A stretch of 8,037 nt of DNA from an uncultured Porphyromonadaceae bacterium (GTDB lineage: Bacteria > Bacteroidota > Bacteroidia > Bacteroidales > Muribaculaceae), in assembly GCA_947175225.1 (NCBI GenBank), contig CAMWLX010000140.1, positions 1 through 8,037 on the forward strand, given 5' to 3'. Under the pieces are notes generated by a model. It saw nothing but the letters and a program-made list of their open reading frames with translations, did no database searches and had not been told where the DNA came from. Position 1 is the first letter of the stretch; every line of letters begins with the position of its first letter. Positions 1-6,997 of this stretch are shown here, piece by piece. The position numbers and the translations under genes are program-made.

Positions 1-24
1 ATTTAAATTTAAACATAAACGAAT

Positions 25-56
25 AAGGCCTGAATCTTTCTTAAAGTTCAGGCCTT
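25..56 (-). terminator. Intrinsic terminator after menE (probably bidirectional)
   Basis: A 10-bp perfect inverted repeat (AAGGCCTGAA at 25-34, TTCAGGCCTT at 47-56) continues inward, past one bulged T at 35, into a further 4 bp (CTTT at 36-39, AAAG at 43-46) and closes on a 3-base loop. Read on the minus strand it starts 38 bases after the menE stop and is followed by a moderately T-rich stretch (TTATTCGTTT). Read on the plus strand it is followed by TTTTATT. It can therefore end the men operon and perhaps also stop a convergent gene arriving from beyond the left edge. The hairpin is read directly from the sequence; its function is inferred from position. Confidence 0.8.
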
Positions 57-94
57 TTATTGATGCAAAGTGATTTTGATTATTTAGATCTCCC

Positions 95-1090
95 TTAGAT
101 ATAAGATTTATGCAATTGCTCCTTTAGTCTTTTTCTATCTATTTTACCGTTAGCTGTCCTCGGGAGTGATCCGACACACACTACTTCCTTTGGAGATTTC
201 ACACCCAGGTCAAGTATCTTACGATACTGACGGAGTCGTACGCCCACGGCATCCTTGACAAGGTCTTCATCAAGTTGCTCTTCTGCATATTCCACCACTA
301 TCACAAGCTTTTCTCCCCATTTTTTATCAGGAACGGATGCCAGGCAATAGTCGAATGCGATAAACGGGCCAAGACGTCGCTCAAGTTCCTCCGGCATGAT
401 CTTGATGCCACCACTTATCACACAATTGTCTGCACGCCCAAGAATTTTAAACTCTTTTGGACTCTCTACAACGGCTATGTCATTGGTCACTAATACGGTA
501 TCATCCGGCATTTTTACTACGAGACATTCCTCGTCATTGACACTTACCGTTATGCCTTCCAATGTAACAAACGGAGCATCTGACTCATCCACTTTTCTCA
601 ATGCGATGTGCGAGGCAGTCTCTGTCATGCCATAGGTCTCCCAAACATCGAAACCGGAGAGTGCTATGCGCCGCTTCATCATCAATGGAATCGCTGATCC
701 ACCTACTAATATATGCTTTATACCCGACCAACTTTCGGAGACATCAAGAATCCATTCCATCTGGGCCGGCACGACAGATAGCAAGTCGATCACCTCATCT
801 TTTGCTATGTCTCCAAGAGGCTTCGATGATGGTTTTTCGGAAGAAAGTCTACATCCCACTAAATCAGCTCTGACGGTCATCATCTTTGAAGCGATGTAGT
901 CGAAATCAAGACATGTATGAAGCCTGCTCGCATTCGAAATCTTAAAAAACTCATTTGTACGCTGAGCACTCTTTCGCATGAAATCTTTTGACAACCGGAT
1001 TTTCTTAGGCTCTCCTGTTGATCCCGAAGTCTGACATTCAACATAGTCTGAATCATTGTTCCAGATCTTTTCAAATTCCTTCTGAGTCAT
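95..1090 (-). CDS. menE: o-succinylbenzoate-CoA ligase MenE (short form)
   Basis: An AMP-forming acyl-CoA synthetase (ANL superfamily) of 331 residues. MenE activates o-succinylbenzoate with ATP and joins it to CoA, giving the OSB-CoA used by MenB; it acts in the cytoplasm. Visible motifs are the phosphate-binding loop TSGSTGEPKK (21-30), the adenylate motif YGMTETASH (153-161), the hinge motif GRADN followed by VISGGIKI (218-231), and the C-terminal RTANGKIDR (311-319), whose Lys316 is the expected adenylation lysine. It is much shorter than E. coli or Bacillus MenE (about 450-490 residues) because almost nothing precedes the P-loop. The start cannot be moved far upstream: an in-frame TGA, the menC stop, lies two codons before the ATG. 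A GGAG sequence about 10 bases upstream, inside the end of menC, is a good ribosome site. It is the last gene of the men operon. The specific MenE call rests mainly on linkage to menD, menB and menC. Confidence 0.93.
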   Translation of the reverse strand: MTQKEFEKIWNNDSDYVECQTSGSTGEPKKIRLSKDFMRKSAQRTNEFFKISNASRLHTCLDFDYIASKMMTVRADLVGCRLSSEKPSSKPLGDIAKDEVIDLLSVVPAQMEWILDVSESWSGIKHILVGGSAIPLMMKRRIALSGFDVWETYGMTETASHIALRKVDESDAPFVTLEGITVSVNDEECLVVKMPDDTVLVTNDIAVVESPKEFKILGRADNCVISGGIKIMPEELERRLGPFIAFDYCLASVPDKKWGEKLVIVVEYAEEQLDEDLVKDAVGVRLRQYRKILDLGVKSPKEVVCVGSLPRTANGKIDRKRLKEQLHKSYI

Positions 1091-1093
1091 AGT

Positions 1094-2152
1094 TCAATAT
1101 CTCCAATCGAGGGTTGAAAATTCTTCGTTTGTAATTGGCTTTGACGGATCATATTTCAATCTATCTGATTCAAGGCTTAAGGGACACTCAAAATTATTGG
1201 TGAAAAGAGCTCCAGTCCCAAGACCTTGGGGCATAGATGTGCCCAAAGTAGCAGTCCATTGAGCAAGAGCATTGAGACCGACATTTGACTCAAGTGCAGA
1301 TGTGACCCACCAACCGATTCCCCTTTCTTCAGCCAATTTAATCCATTCTTCAGCCCCGGAAAAACCTCCACACAAAGAGGGCTTAAGAATCAAATAGGCA
1401 GGATGGACTAAATCAAGAAGATTTTCTTTTTTTTCTCTATCATGGATGCCAATGAGAGATTCATCCAAGGCAATCTTTAATGGTGACACTTGGCATAGGA
1501 AAGCCATAAGCTCCGGCATTCCTGCAGGAATCGGCTGCTCTATGCTATGCACTCCAAGATCAGCCAATCGTTTTAGCCGAGGAAGTGTATTGTCCATAGA
1601 GAAGCCCCCATTGGCATCTACCCTAATCTGAAGAACTGAATCGGAATACTTGCGCCTGACATATTCGATCATCTCCACCTCCTTTTTCCAGTCAATTGCT
1701 CCAATCTTTAGCTTGATGCAATGAAATCCGAGAGCTACTTTTTCATCTATCCTTTCTATCATCTGATCTAAATCTCCCATCCAAACGAGACCATTGATTT
1801 CAATGCTTGATTTCCCTTGTGTGAATGATGAAGGGAAATAGATATGTTGGCAACCTCCGGCAAAGTCGCGCAGAGCCTGTTCCAAACCAAAGAGAATGCT
1901 ACTGTAGCCCGATAAGTCGGTCTCTACCCCAAGGGCAACATTAGCAAGAAGCTCTATCAGCTTATATCCGTAATTGCCATCAGCTTCAGGAGAAAGACCT
2001 GGAAATACCGAGCACTCTCCTATCCCAAATCTCGAAGGATCATTATCTTCAAATATTTTTATGAAGAATGTCGGTTTCTCAGTCAGTATACCCCTGCTCG
2101 TGCCTGCCGGAGATTTAAATTTTAGTATATAAGGAGCGTATGCAAGTCTCAT
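1094..2152 (-). CDS. menC: o-succinylbenzoate synthase MenC
   Basis: An enolase-superfamily enzyme of 352 residues that dehydrates SHCHC to o-succinylbenzoate in menaquinone synthesis. The N-terminal capping domain (about 1-115) is followed by the barrel. The superfamily catalytic set is complete: KLK at 147-149 (Lys149 the likely base), metal ligands Asp179 (RVDANGG), Glu205 (SIEQP) and Asp230 (ALDES), and the second lysine Lys257 (ILKPS). The C-terminal stretch WWVTSALESNVGLNALAQ (281-298) is typical of the MenC branch rather than of dipeptide epimerases or muconate cycloisomerases. The ATG overlaps the menB stop as ATGA, which suggests translational coupling; there is no Shine-Dalgarno sequence upstream. 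The gene ends in the same reading frame as menE, three bases before it. Function is supported by both motifs and operon context. Confidence 0.95.
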   Translation of the reverse strand: MRLAYAPYILKFKSPAGTSRGILTEKPTFFIKIFEDNDPSRFGIGECSVFPGLSPEADGNYGYKLIELLANVALGVETDLSGYSSILFGLEQALRDFAGGCQHIYFPSSFTQGKSSIEINGLVWMGDLDQMIERIDEKVALGFHCIKLKIGAIDWKKEVEMIEYVRRKYSDSVLQIRVDANGGFSMDNTLPRLKRLADLGVHSIEQPIPAGMPELMAFLCQVSPLKIALDESLIGIHDREKKENLLDLVHPAYLILKPSLCGGFSGAEEWIKLAEERGIGWWVTSALESNVGLNALAQWTATLGTSMPQGLGTGALFTNNFECPLSLESDRLKYDPSKPITNEEFSTLDWRY

Positions 2153-2964
2153 GGGAATAATGTGTATTTGTCAAAGTCCGGATCTCTCTTTTCAAGGAAA
2201 GCATTCTTACCCTCCTGAGCTTCATCCATCATATAATACATCATTGTGGCATCTCCTGCAAACTCCATCATGCCTCGCTGACCGTCGAGCTCAGCATTCA
2301 AGGCTCTCTTTATCATTCTTATTGCAAATGGAGAGCGTTTCATGATGGTACGACACCATTCCACGGTGGTCTCTTCAAGCTTATCGAAAGGAACGACACA
2401 GTTGACCATTCCCATCTCAAGAGCCTCTTGTGCGGAATATTGCTTACAAAGAAACCATATTTCTCGAGCTTTTTTCTGACCTACGCATCTTGCGAGATAT
2501 GAGCTGCCGAATCCGGCATCAAAACTTCCTACTTTCGGACCGGTCTGGCCGAAGATGGCATTCTCAGAAGCAATCGAAAGGTCGCAAAGCACCTGAAGCA
2601 CATTTCCTCCACCTATTGAATATCCATTGACCATGGCAATAACCGGTTTTGGAATGCTTCTGATGGCATGATGCATTTCAAGGACATTAAGTCGAGGAAC
2701 ACCATCATCATCCACGTATCCACCAATACCTTTGACATTTTGGTCGCCTCCAGAGCAGAATGCCTTATCACCTGCTCCTGTAAGGACCACAACGCGGATA
2801 TCGTTTCGATCGCGGCAGATCTTCATAGCATCGAGCATCTCGAAATTGGTCTTAGGTCGAAATGCGTTGTAGACACGTGGCCGATTGATTGTAATCTTTG
2901 CGATACCTTCAAATTTCTCAAAAAGGATATCTTCATATTCTTTAATTGTCTTCCAATCAAACAT
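2149..2964 (-). CDS. menB: 1,4-dihydroxy-2-naphthoyl-CoA synthase MenB
   Basis: A crotonase-fold enzyme of 271 residues that closes the second ring of the naphthoquinone, turning OSB-CoA into DHNA-CoA. Signature segments are FCSGGDQ (69-75), an oxyanion-hole loop GYSIGGG (114-120), and QTGPKVGSFDAG (140-151), which carries the serine and aspartate expected in the active site (Ser147, Asp149). The C-terminal part, MMDEAQEGKNAFLEKRDPDF, closely matches the MenB tail that reaches a neighbouring subunit. The glycine in QTG (Gly142) is the residue found in bicarbonate-dependent (type I) MenB; type II enzymes carry an aspartate there. The 23-nt gap from menD has no clear Shine-Dalgarno sequence, as is common in Bacteroidetes. 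The gene overlaps menC by 4 bases. Its length is close to that of other MenB proteins (about 270-285 residues). Confidence 0.97.
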   Translation of the reverse strand: MFDWKTIKEYEDILFEKFEGIAKITINRPRVYNAFRPKTNFEMLDAMKICRDRNDIRVVVLTGAGDKAFCSGGDQNVKGIGGYVDDDGVPRLNVLEMHHAIRSIPKPVIAMVNGYSIGGGNVLQVLCDLSIASENAIFGQTGPKVGSFDAGFGSSYLARCVGQKKAREIWFLCKQYSAQEALEMGMVNCVVPFDKLEETTVEWCRTIMKRSPFAIRMIKRALNAELDGQRGMMEFAGDATMMYYMMDEAQEGKNAFLEKRDPDFDKYTLFP

Positions 2965-2987
2965 AATCTTATTAAAGTTGTTTAAAC

Positions 2988-4706
2988 TTATTTTTTTGAA
3001 TTCTTTACAAAATAACTGGATAAAATTCTTGCACTGTCTTCTGCCGGAGTTCTAACTACAAGCAACCTCGGAAAATCTGATTCTTCAGCAAGCCATTTCA
3101 CTCCCGCTGCCAGATTCTCCATATCCTCCACCTCCATAGCGTCGATAGCATATGAAGCAGCGATGTCGGCAACTCTCGGAAGATCCTGAACACAAAAATA
3201 ATGGTTTAACGTTTCTTGTGGGATTTTTGATGTCGACTTGATAAAGCGGAATATCCCTCCCCCCGAATTATCAATCACTATCATCCTCATATCATATGGC
3301 ACATCATTCAATGCCGAAGCTCCAGAATCATAAAGCCACGAAATGTCGCCAGATATCAGGATGCTCTTCCCTTTATATGCCCATGCTCCTCCGACAGCTG
3401 TCGATGTGCTTCCATCTATTCCTGACACTCCTCTGTTGCAGTATTCGGCATGGCATACATGCGGCAGCAGTTGAGAATACCTTATGGGAGTACCGTTGGA
3501 AAGAAACAAATTGTCAAATTTATAATTGCTAAATATATATTCAAGAGCCTTGATGTCTGACCATCGTGCATTTTGAATATATTTCTTTGTCAAAAGAGCA
3601 GATTTTTTCCTTAATTCATTCCATTGAAAGGCATAGTCTGAATCAATCTTTATTTTTGACTTGCGCATCACGCCGCTCAATTGACGGAAAAATGGAGCAG
3701 GAGCTATCTCTATCTTATGAGTCAAAGCCTTGAAACAATCACAAAAATAATTGGAATATCCAAGACTCCAATGACTCCGGGGAGAATAGTCTCTAAGATA
3801 CTGTTTCAGCATCCTGGAGACGAGGGCTCCTCCAATCGAAATGACTATATCCGGCCGCATCTTCTCCTTTTCTTCATCGGTCATATCGCATAGCACTGCG
3901 TCTATCATGGTCGACATCGGTTGCGGGTCATGAAGATTCGCAAGAGTCTCTGCCATTACCACTACATTTGGAAAGGAGGCAAAAGCGCGCACCGCTTTAT
4001 CAATGTTATGGTCGGGTTGAGAAAAACCAGCCACAAGCATAATCTTCGATCCGAGTGCTGATTCAGCTAAAGCATTCAGAACTCCTTTAGGCAATGAATC
4101 AGCAGCTGAAATCATTGACACATATCTTTGCTCCGGAATAAGCTCTTCTGAAAGTTCTCCTAAAGGCTCTCCAAGTTGCACATTAATATGGACCGGTCCT
4201 TGCTTCCCCTGTAAAGCCGTAAGCAAAGCTTCATTGACAGTGCGATTGACAGTCCACTTAACATCTTCGCTATATTCTCTTTCAGAACCTTCAGGAATAG
4301 CCCGAACATCATAGCTTCCTTTTACGATATGACTCAGAACTCCAAACTGCCGAATGGTCTGCGAATCTTCCTGATCGATCCATTCCCGAGGACGGTCAGC
4401 AGATATTACAATCAAGGGTATCCCTGAATAATATGCTTCCGCTACTGCCGGAGCATAGTCTAGCACAGCTGTGCCGGAAGTGCATATTACAGCGACAGGA
4501 TTCCGCTCTATAAGAGCACACCCATATGCTTGGAATGCGGCGCTTCGCTCGTCGATGACTACATGCTTCGTGATTTCACTGCAAGCTTCGAGTGCTATTA
4601 AAAGAGGGGCATTGCGCGATCCAGGGCTGCAATAGGCAGTGCGCACACCGTGAAGACATAGCAAATCTACAATCTGCCGGCAATATAAGTTTGAAGTGTT
4701 TATCAT
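2988..4706 (-). CDS. menD: SEPHCHC synthase MenD (thiamine-diphosphate enzyme)
   Basis: A full-length MenD of 572 residues (E. coli MenD is 556). It uses thiamine diphosphate and Mg2+ to decarboxylate 2-oxoglutarate and add the succinyl semialdehyde unit to isochorismate, giving SEPHCHC, the first committed menaquinone intermediate. The N-terminal Pyr domain holds SPGSRNAP (27-34) and DERSAAFQAYG (52-62) with the cofactor-activating Glu53; GTAVLDYAP (78-86) and ISADRPRE (101-108) follow. The C-terminal PP domain holds NRGVSGIDG (424-432), the Mg/ThDP-binding GDISWLYD (453-460) and DNSGGGIF (479-486). It is the first gene of the men block. It starts 81 bases after lpxA, behind a terminator-like hairpin, with a perfect palindrome one base before its ATG. 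The supplier of its substrate isochorismate (menF) is not adjacent. Confidence 0.97.
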   Translation of the reverse strand: MINTSNLYCRQIVDLLCLHGVRTAYCSPGSRNAPLLIALEACSEITKHVVIDERSAAFQAYGCALIERNPVAVICTSGTAVLDYAPAVAEAYYSGIPLIVISADRPREWIDQEDSQTIRQFGVLSHIVKGSYDVRAIPEGSEREYSEDVKWTVNRTVNEALLTALQGKQGPVHINVQLGEPLGELSEELIPEQRYVSMISAADSLPKGVLNALAESALGSKIMLVAGFSQPDHNIDKAVRAFASFPNVVVMAETLANLHDPQPMSTMIDAVLCDMTDEEKEKMRPDIVISIGGALVSRMLKQYLRDYSPRSHWSLGYSNYFCDCFKALTHKIEIAPAPFFRQLSGVMRKSKIKIDSDYAFQWNELRKKSALLTKKYIQNARWSDIKALEYIFSNYKFDNLFLSNGTPIRYSQLLPHVCHAEYCNRGVSGIDGSTSTAVGGAWAYKGKSILISGDISWLYDSGASALNDVPYDMRMIVIDNSGGGIFRFIKSTSKIPQETLNHYFCVQDLPRVADIAASYAIDAMEVEDMENLAAGVKWLAEESDFPRLLVVRTPAEDSARILSSYFVKNSKK

Positions 4707-4707
4707 T

Positions 4708-4727
4708 ATATAAGTAGCTACTTATAT
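4708..4727. promoter_or_regulatory. Perfect 20-bp palindrome at the menD start, possible operator
   Basis: ATATAAGTAG is followed directly by its exact reverse complement CTACTTATAT, centred between 4717 and 4718. One base separates it from the menD ATG (4704-4706). On the minus strand it follows the lpxA terminator-like hairpin, so it lies in the menD leader. It is AT-rich, has no spacer and is not followed by a T-run, so it is unlikely to be a terminator. Possible roles are a binding site for a dimeric regulator of the men operon, or a weak RNA hairpin restricting initiation at the adjacent start codon. I recognise no known regulator motif and see no second copy in the window. I also see no convincing Bacteroidetes promoter (TTTG, about 19 nt, TAnnTTTG) for menD: a TTTG at 4748-4751 is followed after 19 nt only by AATATAAG. 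The palindrome is a direct observation; a function is inference. Confidence 0.4.
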
Positions 4728-4764
4728 TAAAATTAAAGGGAGAGACGCAAAATTCGCCACTCCC
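4725..4764 (-). terminator. Intrinsic terminator after lpxA
   Basis: On the minus strand, GGGAG then GGCG pairs with CGTC then CTCCC around a 7-base loop (AATTTTG), with one internal T-T mismatch. This gives nine base pairs including one G-T pair, spanning 4738-4764. It is followed directly by the T-rich run TTTAATTTTAATA (4725-4737). It begins 23 bases after the lpxA stop. This is a good rho-independent terminator shape and would separate the lpx operon from the men operon, although partial read-through into menD is possible. The structure is seen in the sequence; termination is inferred. Confidence 0.7.
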
Positions 4765-4787
4765 CAATATGATGTTGAAAGTAGATA

Positions 4788-5561
4788 TCAGATGGCGGAT
4801 CTTACGATTCCTCTATTGGAATTCTCAACAAAGCCTACGATTTCATCACGGAATTTAGAGGGTGCACAAACCTTCTTGATCATCTTGATAGCATTGGTGA
4901 CATTAAGATCACTCAGGTATAATATCCTATAGATTTCCTGGATTTGTTGGATCTCCTCAGGTTTAAACCCACGTCGTTGAAGTCCGATTGAATTTAGGCC
5001 AACGAAAGATATAGGTTCCCGAGCCGCTTTTATAAAAGGGGGAATATCCTTATTCACAAGAGCGCCACCCTGAAGCATTACATTGCGGCCTATATGACAA
5101 AACTGATGAATAAGGCTACCTCCACCAATCACAGCACAATCGTCGACGATTACTTCTCCAGCCATCTGCGCTGCATTGGATATTATGACCTGATTCCCTA
5201 TCACACAGTCATGTGCAATGTGGACATAAGCCATAAGCAGACAGTTATCACCTACAACTGTCTTACCCTTTGAAGCAGTGCCTCTGTGTACGGTGACACA
5301 TTCGCGAAGCACTGTCCCGTCTCCGACAAATGCATAGGTCTGTTCACCACGGAATTTTAGATCCTGCGGTATGGCAGCTACCGTTGCACCGGGAAATATC
5401 TTCACTCCATTGCCGATTCTTGCACCGGGATAGATATTTACATTGCAATCTATCTCACAGTTGTCGCCTATCACTACATCTTCATGAATTTTAGTAAAAT
5501 TCCCGATTTTTACATTGTTGCCAATCTTAGCATCAGGATGTATGCAATTCATCTGTACCAT
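4788..5561 (-). CDS. lpxA: UDP-N-acetylglucosamine 3-O-acyltransferase LpxA
   Basis: The cytoplasmic first enzyme of lipid A synthesis, moving a 3-hydroxyacyl chain from ACP to the 3-OH of UDP-GlcNAc. With the chosen start it has 257 residues (E. coli 262). Residues about 4-180 are left-handed beta-helix hexapeptide repeats (for example AKIGNNVKIG, VVIGDN, ARIGNG). The helical C-terminal domain follows from about 195 (GLQRRGF). HIAHDC (114-119) contains the catalytic His117, and IHQFC (151-155) is also conserved. Gly165 occupies the place of the E. coli Gly173 hydrocarbon ruler, which points to a long (C14 or more) acyl donor. An upstream in-frame ATG at 5606 would overlap lpxC by 41 bases and add 15 residues unlike the family. 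The ATG at 5559-5561, four bases after the lpxC stop, fits better; one at 5550-5552 (254 residues) is nearly as good. No Shine-Dalgarno sequence decides between them. Confidence 0.95.
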   Translation of the reverse strand: MVQMNCIHPDAKIGNNVKIGNFTKIHEDVVIGDNCEIDCNVNIYPGARIGNGVKIFPGATVAAIPQDLKFRGEQTYAFVGDGTVLRECVTVHRGTASKGKTVVGDNCLLMAYVHIAHDCVIGNQVIISNAAQMAGEVIVDDCAVIGGGSLIHQFCHIGRNVMLQGGALVNKDIPPFIKAAREPISFVGLNSIGLQRRGFKPEEIQQIQEIYRILYLSDLNVTNAIKMIKKVCAPSKFRDEIVGFVENSNRGIVRSAI

Positions 5562-5565
5562 ATGA

Positions 5566-6945
5566 TCACTTGTTCTTGATGATTTGAGCCATAAATTCGG
5601 CTTCACATACTATCTTCTCCCCTACGAATGCATATCCTTTCACAACGGCACATCCACGACGGATTTCAGTTGCCAAGGAGACATTGAGAAGCAGAGTGCT
5701 TCCGGGAACAACCTTCTGACGGAATTTGACATTATCTATCTTAAGGAAGTAGGTGGAATATTTTTCAGGCTCCTCAAGGAAATTGAGAACGAGCACTCCG
5801 GCAGCCTGCGCCATTGCTTCTACCTGAAGCACGCCCGGCATCACCGGTTCATCGGGGAAATGACCCGGGAAGAAAGGCTCATTTACAGTCACATTTTTAA
5901 CAGCAACACAATGTTTGCGATCAAGCTCAATCACTTTATCAATCAACAGGAACGGATATCTATGCGGAAGCAGCTTCCTGATTCCATTGACGTCAATAAT
6001 GGGAGCGTTGTTTGGATTGTAGACCGGGCTCTGGATCTCTGTATGCTTCACTTCTTTTCTAAGCATACGAGCAAATTTATTATTGACAGTGTGTCCCGGA
6101 CGTATAGCTACCACACGCCCCTTGAGCGGACGGCCAATGAGAGCGATATCCCCTATCACATCCATTAGCTTATGTCGAGCAGGCTCGTTGTCCCATTTCA
6201 ACGGCTTTGGATTGATGTATCCGAGCTTGTCAACAGTCATGTGTTCAACTTTGACAGCGTCGCATATCTCATTTATCTTCTCTTGTGAGACAGGATTATC
6301 ATAGATGACAATACTATTCTGGAGATCACCTCCCTTAATAAGACCATGCTGAAGAAGAGCCTCAATTTCACGCACAAATACGAAAGTGCGAGCACTGCTC
6401 ACTTCTTGACTAAAATCGGCAAGATCATCAAGGACAGCAAACTGATTTGGGAGTATGGGGGAATTATATTCAACCATCACCTCCACGCTGAATCCTTCAT
6501 CAGGATAGATAGTGATTGTGGCTCCATTTTCATCCTTATATTGGATCTTCTCCTTAATAATATAATAATCTTTGTCGGCATCAAGTTCTGCAAGACCGAC
6601 TTCCTCAATTTTTTCAGTATATACCGTGGCACTTCCATCAAGAATCGGGAGTTCCGGACCATCAACCTCAACAAGACAGTTGTCTACTCCGTAAGCGTAA
6701 AGAGCAGCCATAGCATGCTCTATTGTACTTACACGAGCATTCCCTTTTCCAATCACGGTGCCTCTGGTAGTATCCACTACATTTTCCGCCAGTGCATCGA
6801 TGACCGGCTGACCTTCAAGATCAATTCTCTTAAATTTTATGCCGAAGTTCGCAGGAGCAGGATTGAAGACAGCAGTCAGATGATCGCCTGAATGCAATCC
6901 TTTGCCTTCTACTCTTATTGGCTCTTTTAAAGTTAACTGATTCAT
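5566..6945 (-). CDS. lpxC/fabZ: Bifunctional LpxC deacetylase / FabZ dehydratase
   Basis: A fusion protein of 459 residues. The N-terminal LpxC domain (about 1-300) is the zinc enzyme that removes the acetyl group from UDP-3-O-acyl-GlcNAc, the committed step of lipid A synthesis. It shows GKGLHSG (14-20), STIEHAMAAL (73-82) with Glu76 and zinc ligand His77, RHKLMDVIGD (257-266) with zinc ligands His258 and Asp262, and RPGHTVNNK with the conserved His285. A short linker leads to the FabZ domain (about 316-459), a hotdog-fold 3-hydroxyacyl-ACP dehydratase. It shows LPHRYPFLLIDKV (326-338) and GHFPDEPVMPGVLQVEAMAQ (361-380) with the catalytic pair His362 and Glu376. Both active sites look complete. 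The fusion is characteristic of Bacteroidetes and related phyla. The gene lies 47 bases after lpxD and 4 bases before lpxA. Its leader is A-rich with no Shine-Dalgarno sequence. Confidence 0.98.
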   Translation of the reverse strand: MNQLTLKEPIRVEGKGLHSGDHLTAVFNPAPANFGIKFKRIDLEGQPVIDALAENVVDTTRGTVIGKGNARVSTIEHAMAALYAYGVDNCLVEVDGPELPILDGSATVYTEKIEEVGLAELDADKDYYIIKEKIQYKDENGATITIYPDEGFSVEVMVEYNSPILPNQFAVLDDLADFSQEVSSARTFVFVREIEALLQHGLIKGGDLQNSIVIYDNPVSQEKINEICDAVKVEHMTVDKLGYINPKPLKWDNEPARHKLMDVIGDIALIGRPLKGRVVAIRPGHTVNNKFARMLRKEVKHTEIQSPVYNPNNAPIIDVNGIRKLLPHRYPFLLIDKVIELDRKHCVAVKNVTVNEPFFPGHFPDEPVMPGVLQVEAMAQAAGVLVLNFLEEPEKYSTYFLKIDNVKFRQKVVPGSTLLLNVSLATEIRRGCAVVKGYAFVGEKIVCEAEFMAQIIKNK

Positions 6946-6966
6946 ATATTTTTGTATTTCAATTTT

Positions 6967-6997
6967 CTAAATTAAATGTGAAGAAGCGGGTGTCAAT
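6967..6997 (-). promoter_or_regulatory. Weak Bacteroidetes-type promoter candidate for lpxC/fabZ
   Basis: In the lpxD-lpxC junction, the minus strand carries ATTG (6994-6997), then a 19-nt spacer, then TAATTTAG (6967-6974). The Bacteroidetes consensus is TTTG and TAnnTTTG at about this spacing, so the match is 3 of 4 and 5 of 6 fixed bases. It would start a transcript around 6960 with a leader of about 15 bases before the lpxC ATG. In AT-rich DNA such matches also arise by chance, and lpxC may simply be co-transcribed from upstream of lpxD. Confidence 0.22.

Noticed and set aside
1..24. AT-rich ATTTAAAT palindrome at the left edge
   Set aside because: An 8-bp AT-only palindrome is common by chance, and nothing downstream in the window is on the plus strand.
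2975..2989. Short inverted repeat (AAGTT, 5-base loop, AACTT) between menD and menB
   Set aside because: A 5-bp AT-rich stem overlapping the menD stop is too weak to be a terminator and is expected by chance in AT-rich DNA.
5584..6168. A 194-codon open frame on the plus strand opposite lpxC/fabZ
   Set aside because: It lies fully antisense to a well-conserved gene with intact active sites. Its translation shows no domain, signal peptide or family resemblance, so it is best explained as a shadow frame.
6346..6891. A 181-codon open frame on the plus strand opposite the LpxC domain
   Set aside because: It is antisense to lpxC with no ribosome site or recognisable motif, and its translation is low in complexity with many Ile, Ser and Asn residues, as expected from a complement strand.
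6948..6955. A TATTTTTG match to the Bacteroidetes -7 element on the plus strand
   Set aside because: It points to the right, into lpxD in antisense, with no gene downstream on that strand. It is a chance match in an AT-rich spacer.
6946..6992. Possible small gene or RNA in the lpxD-lpxC gap
   Set aside because: Only 47 AT-rich bases with no hairpin or start-stop frame worth reporting.
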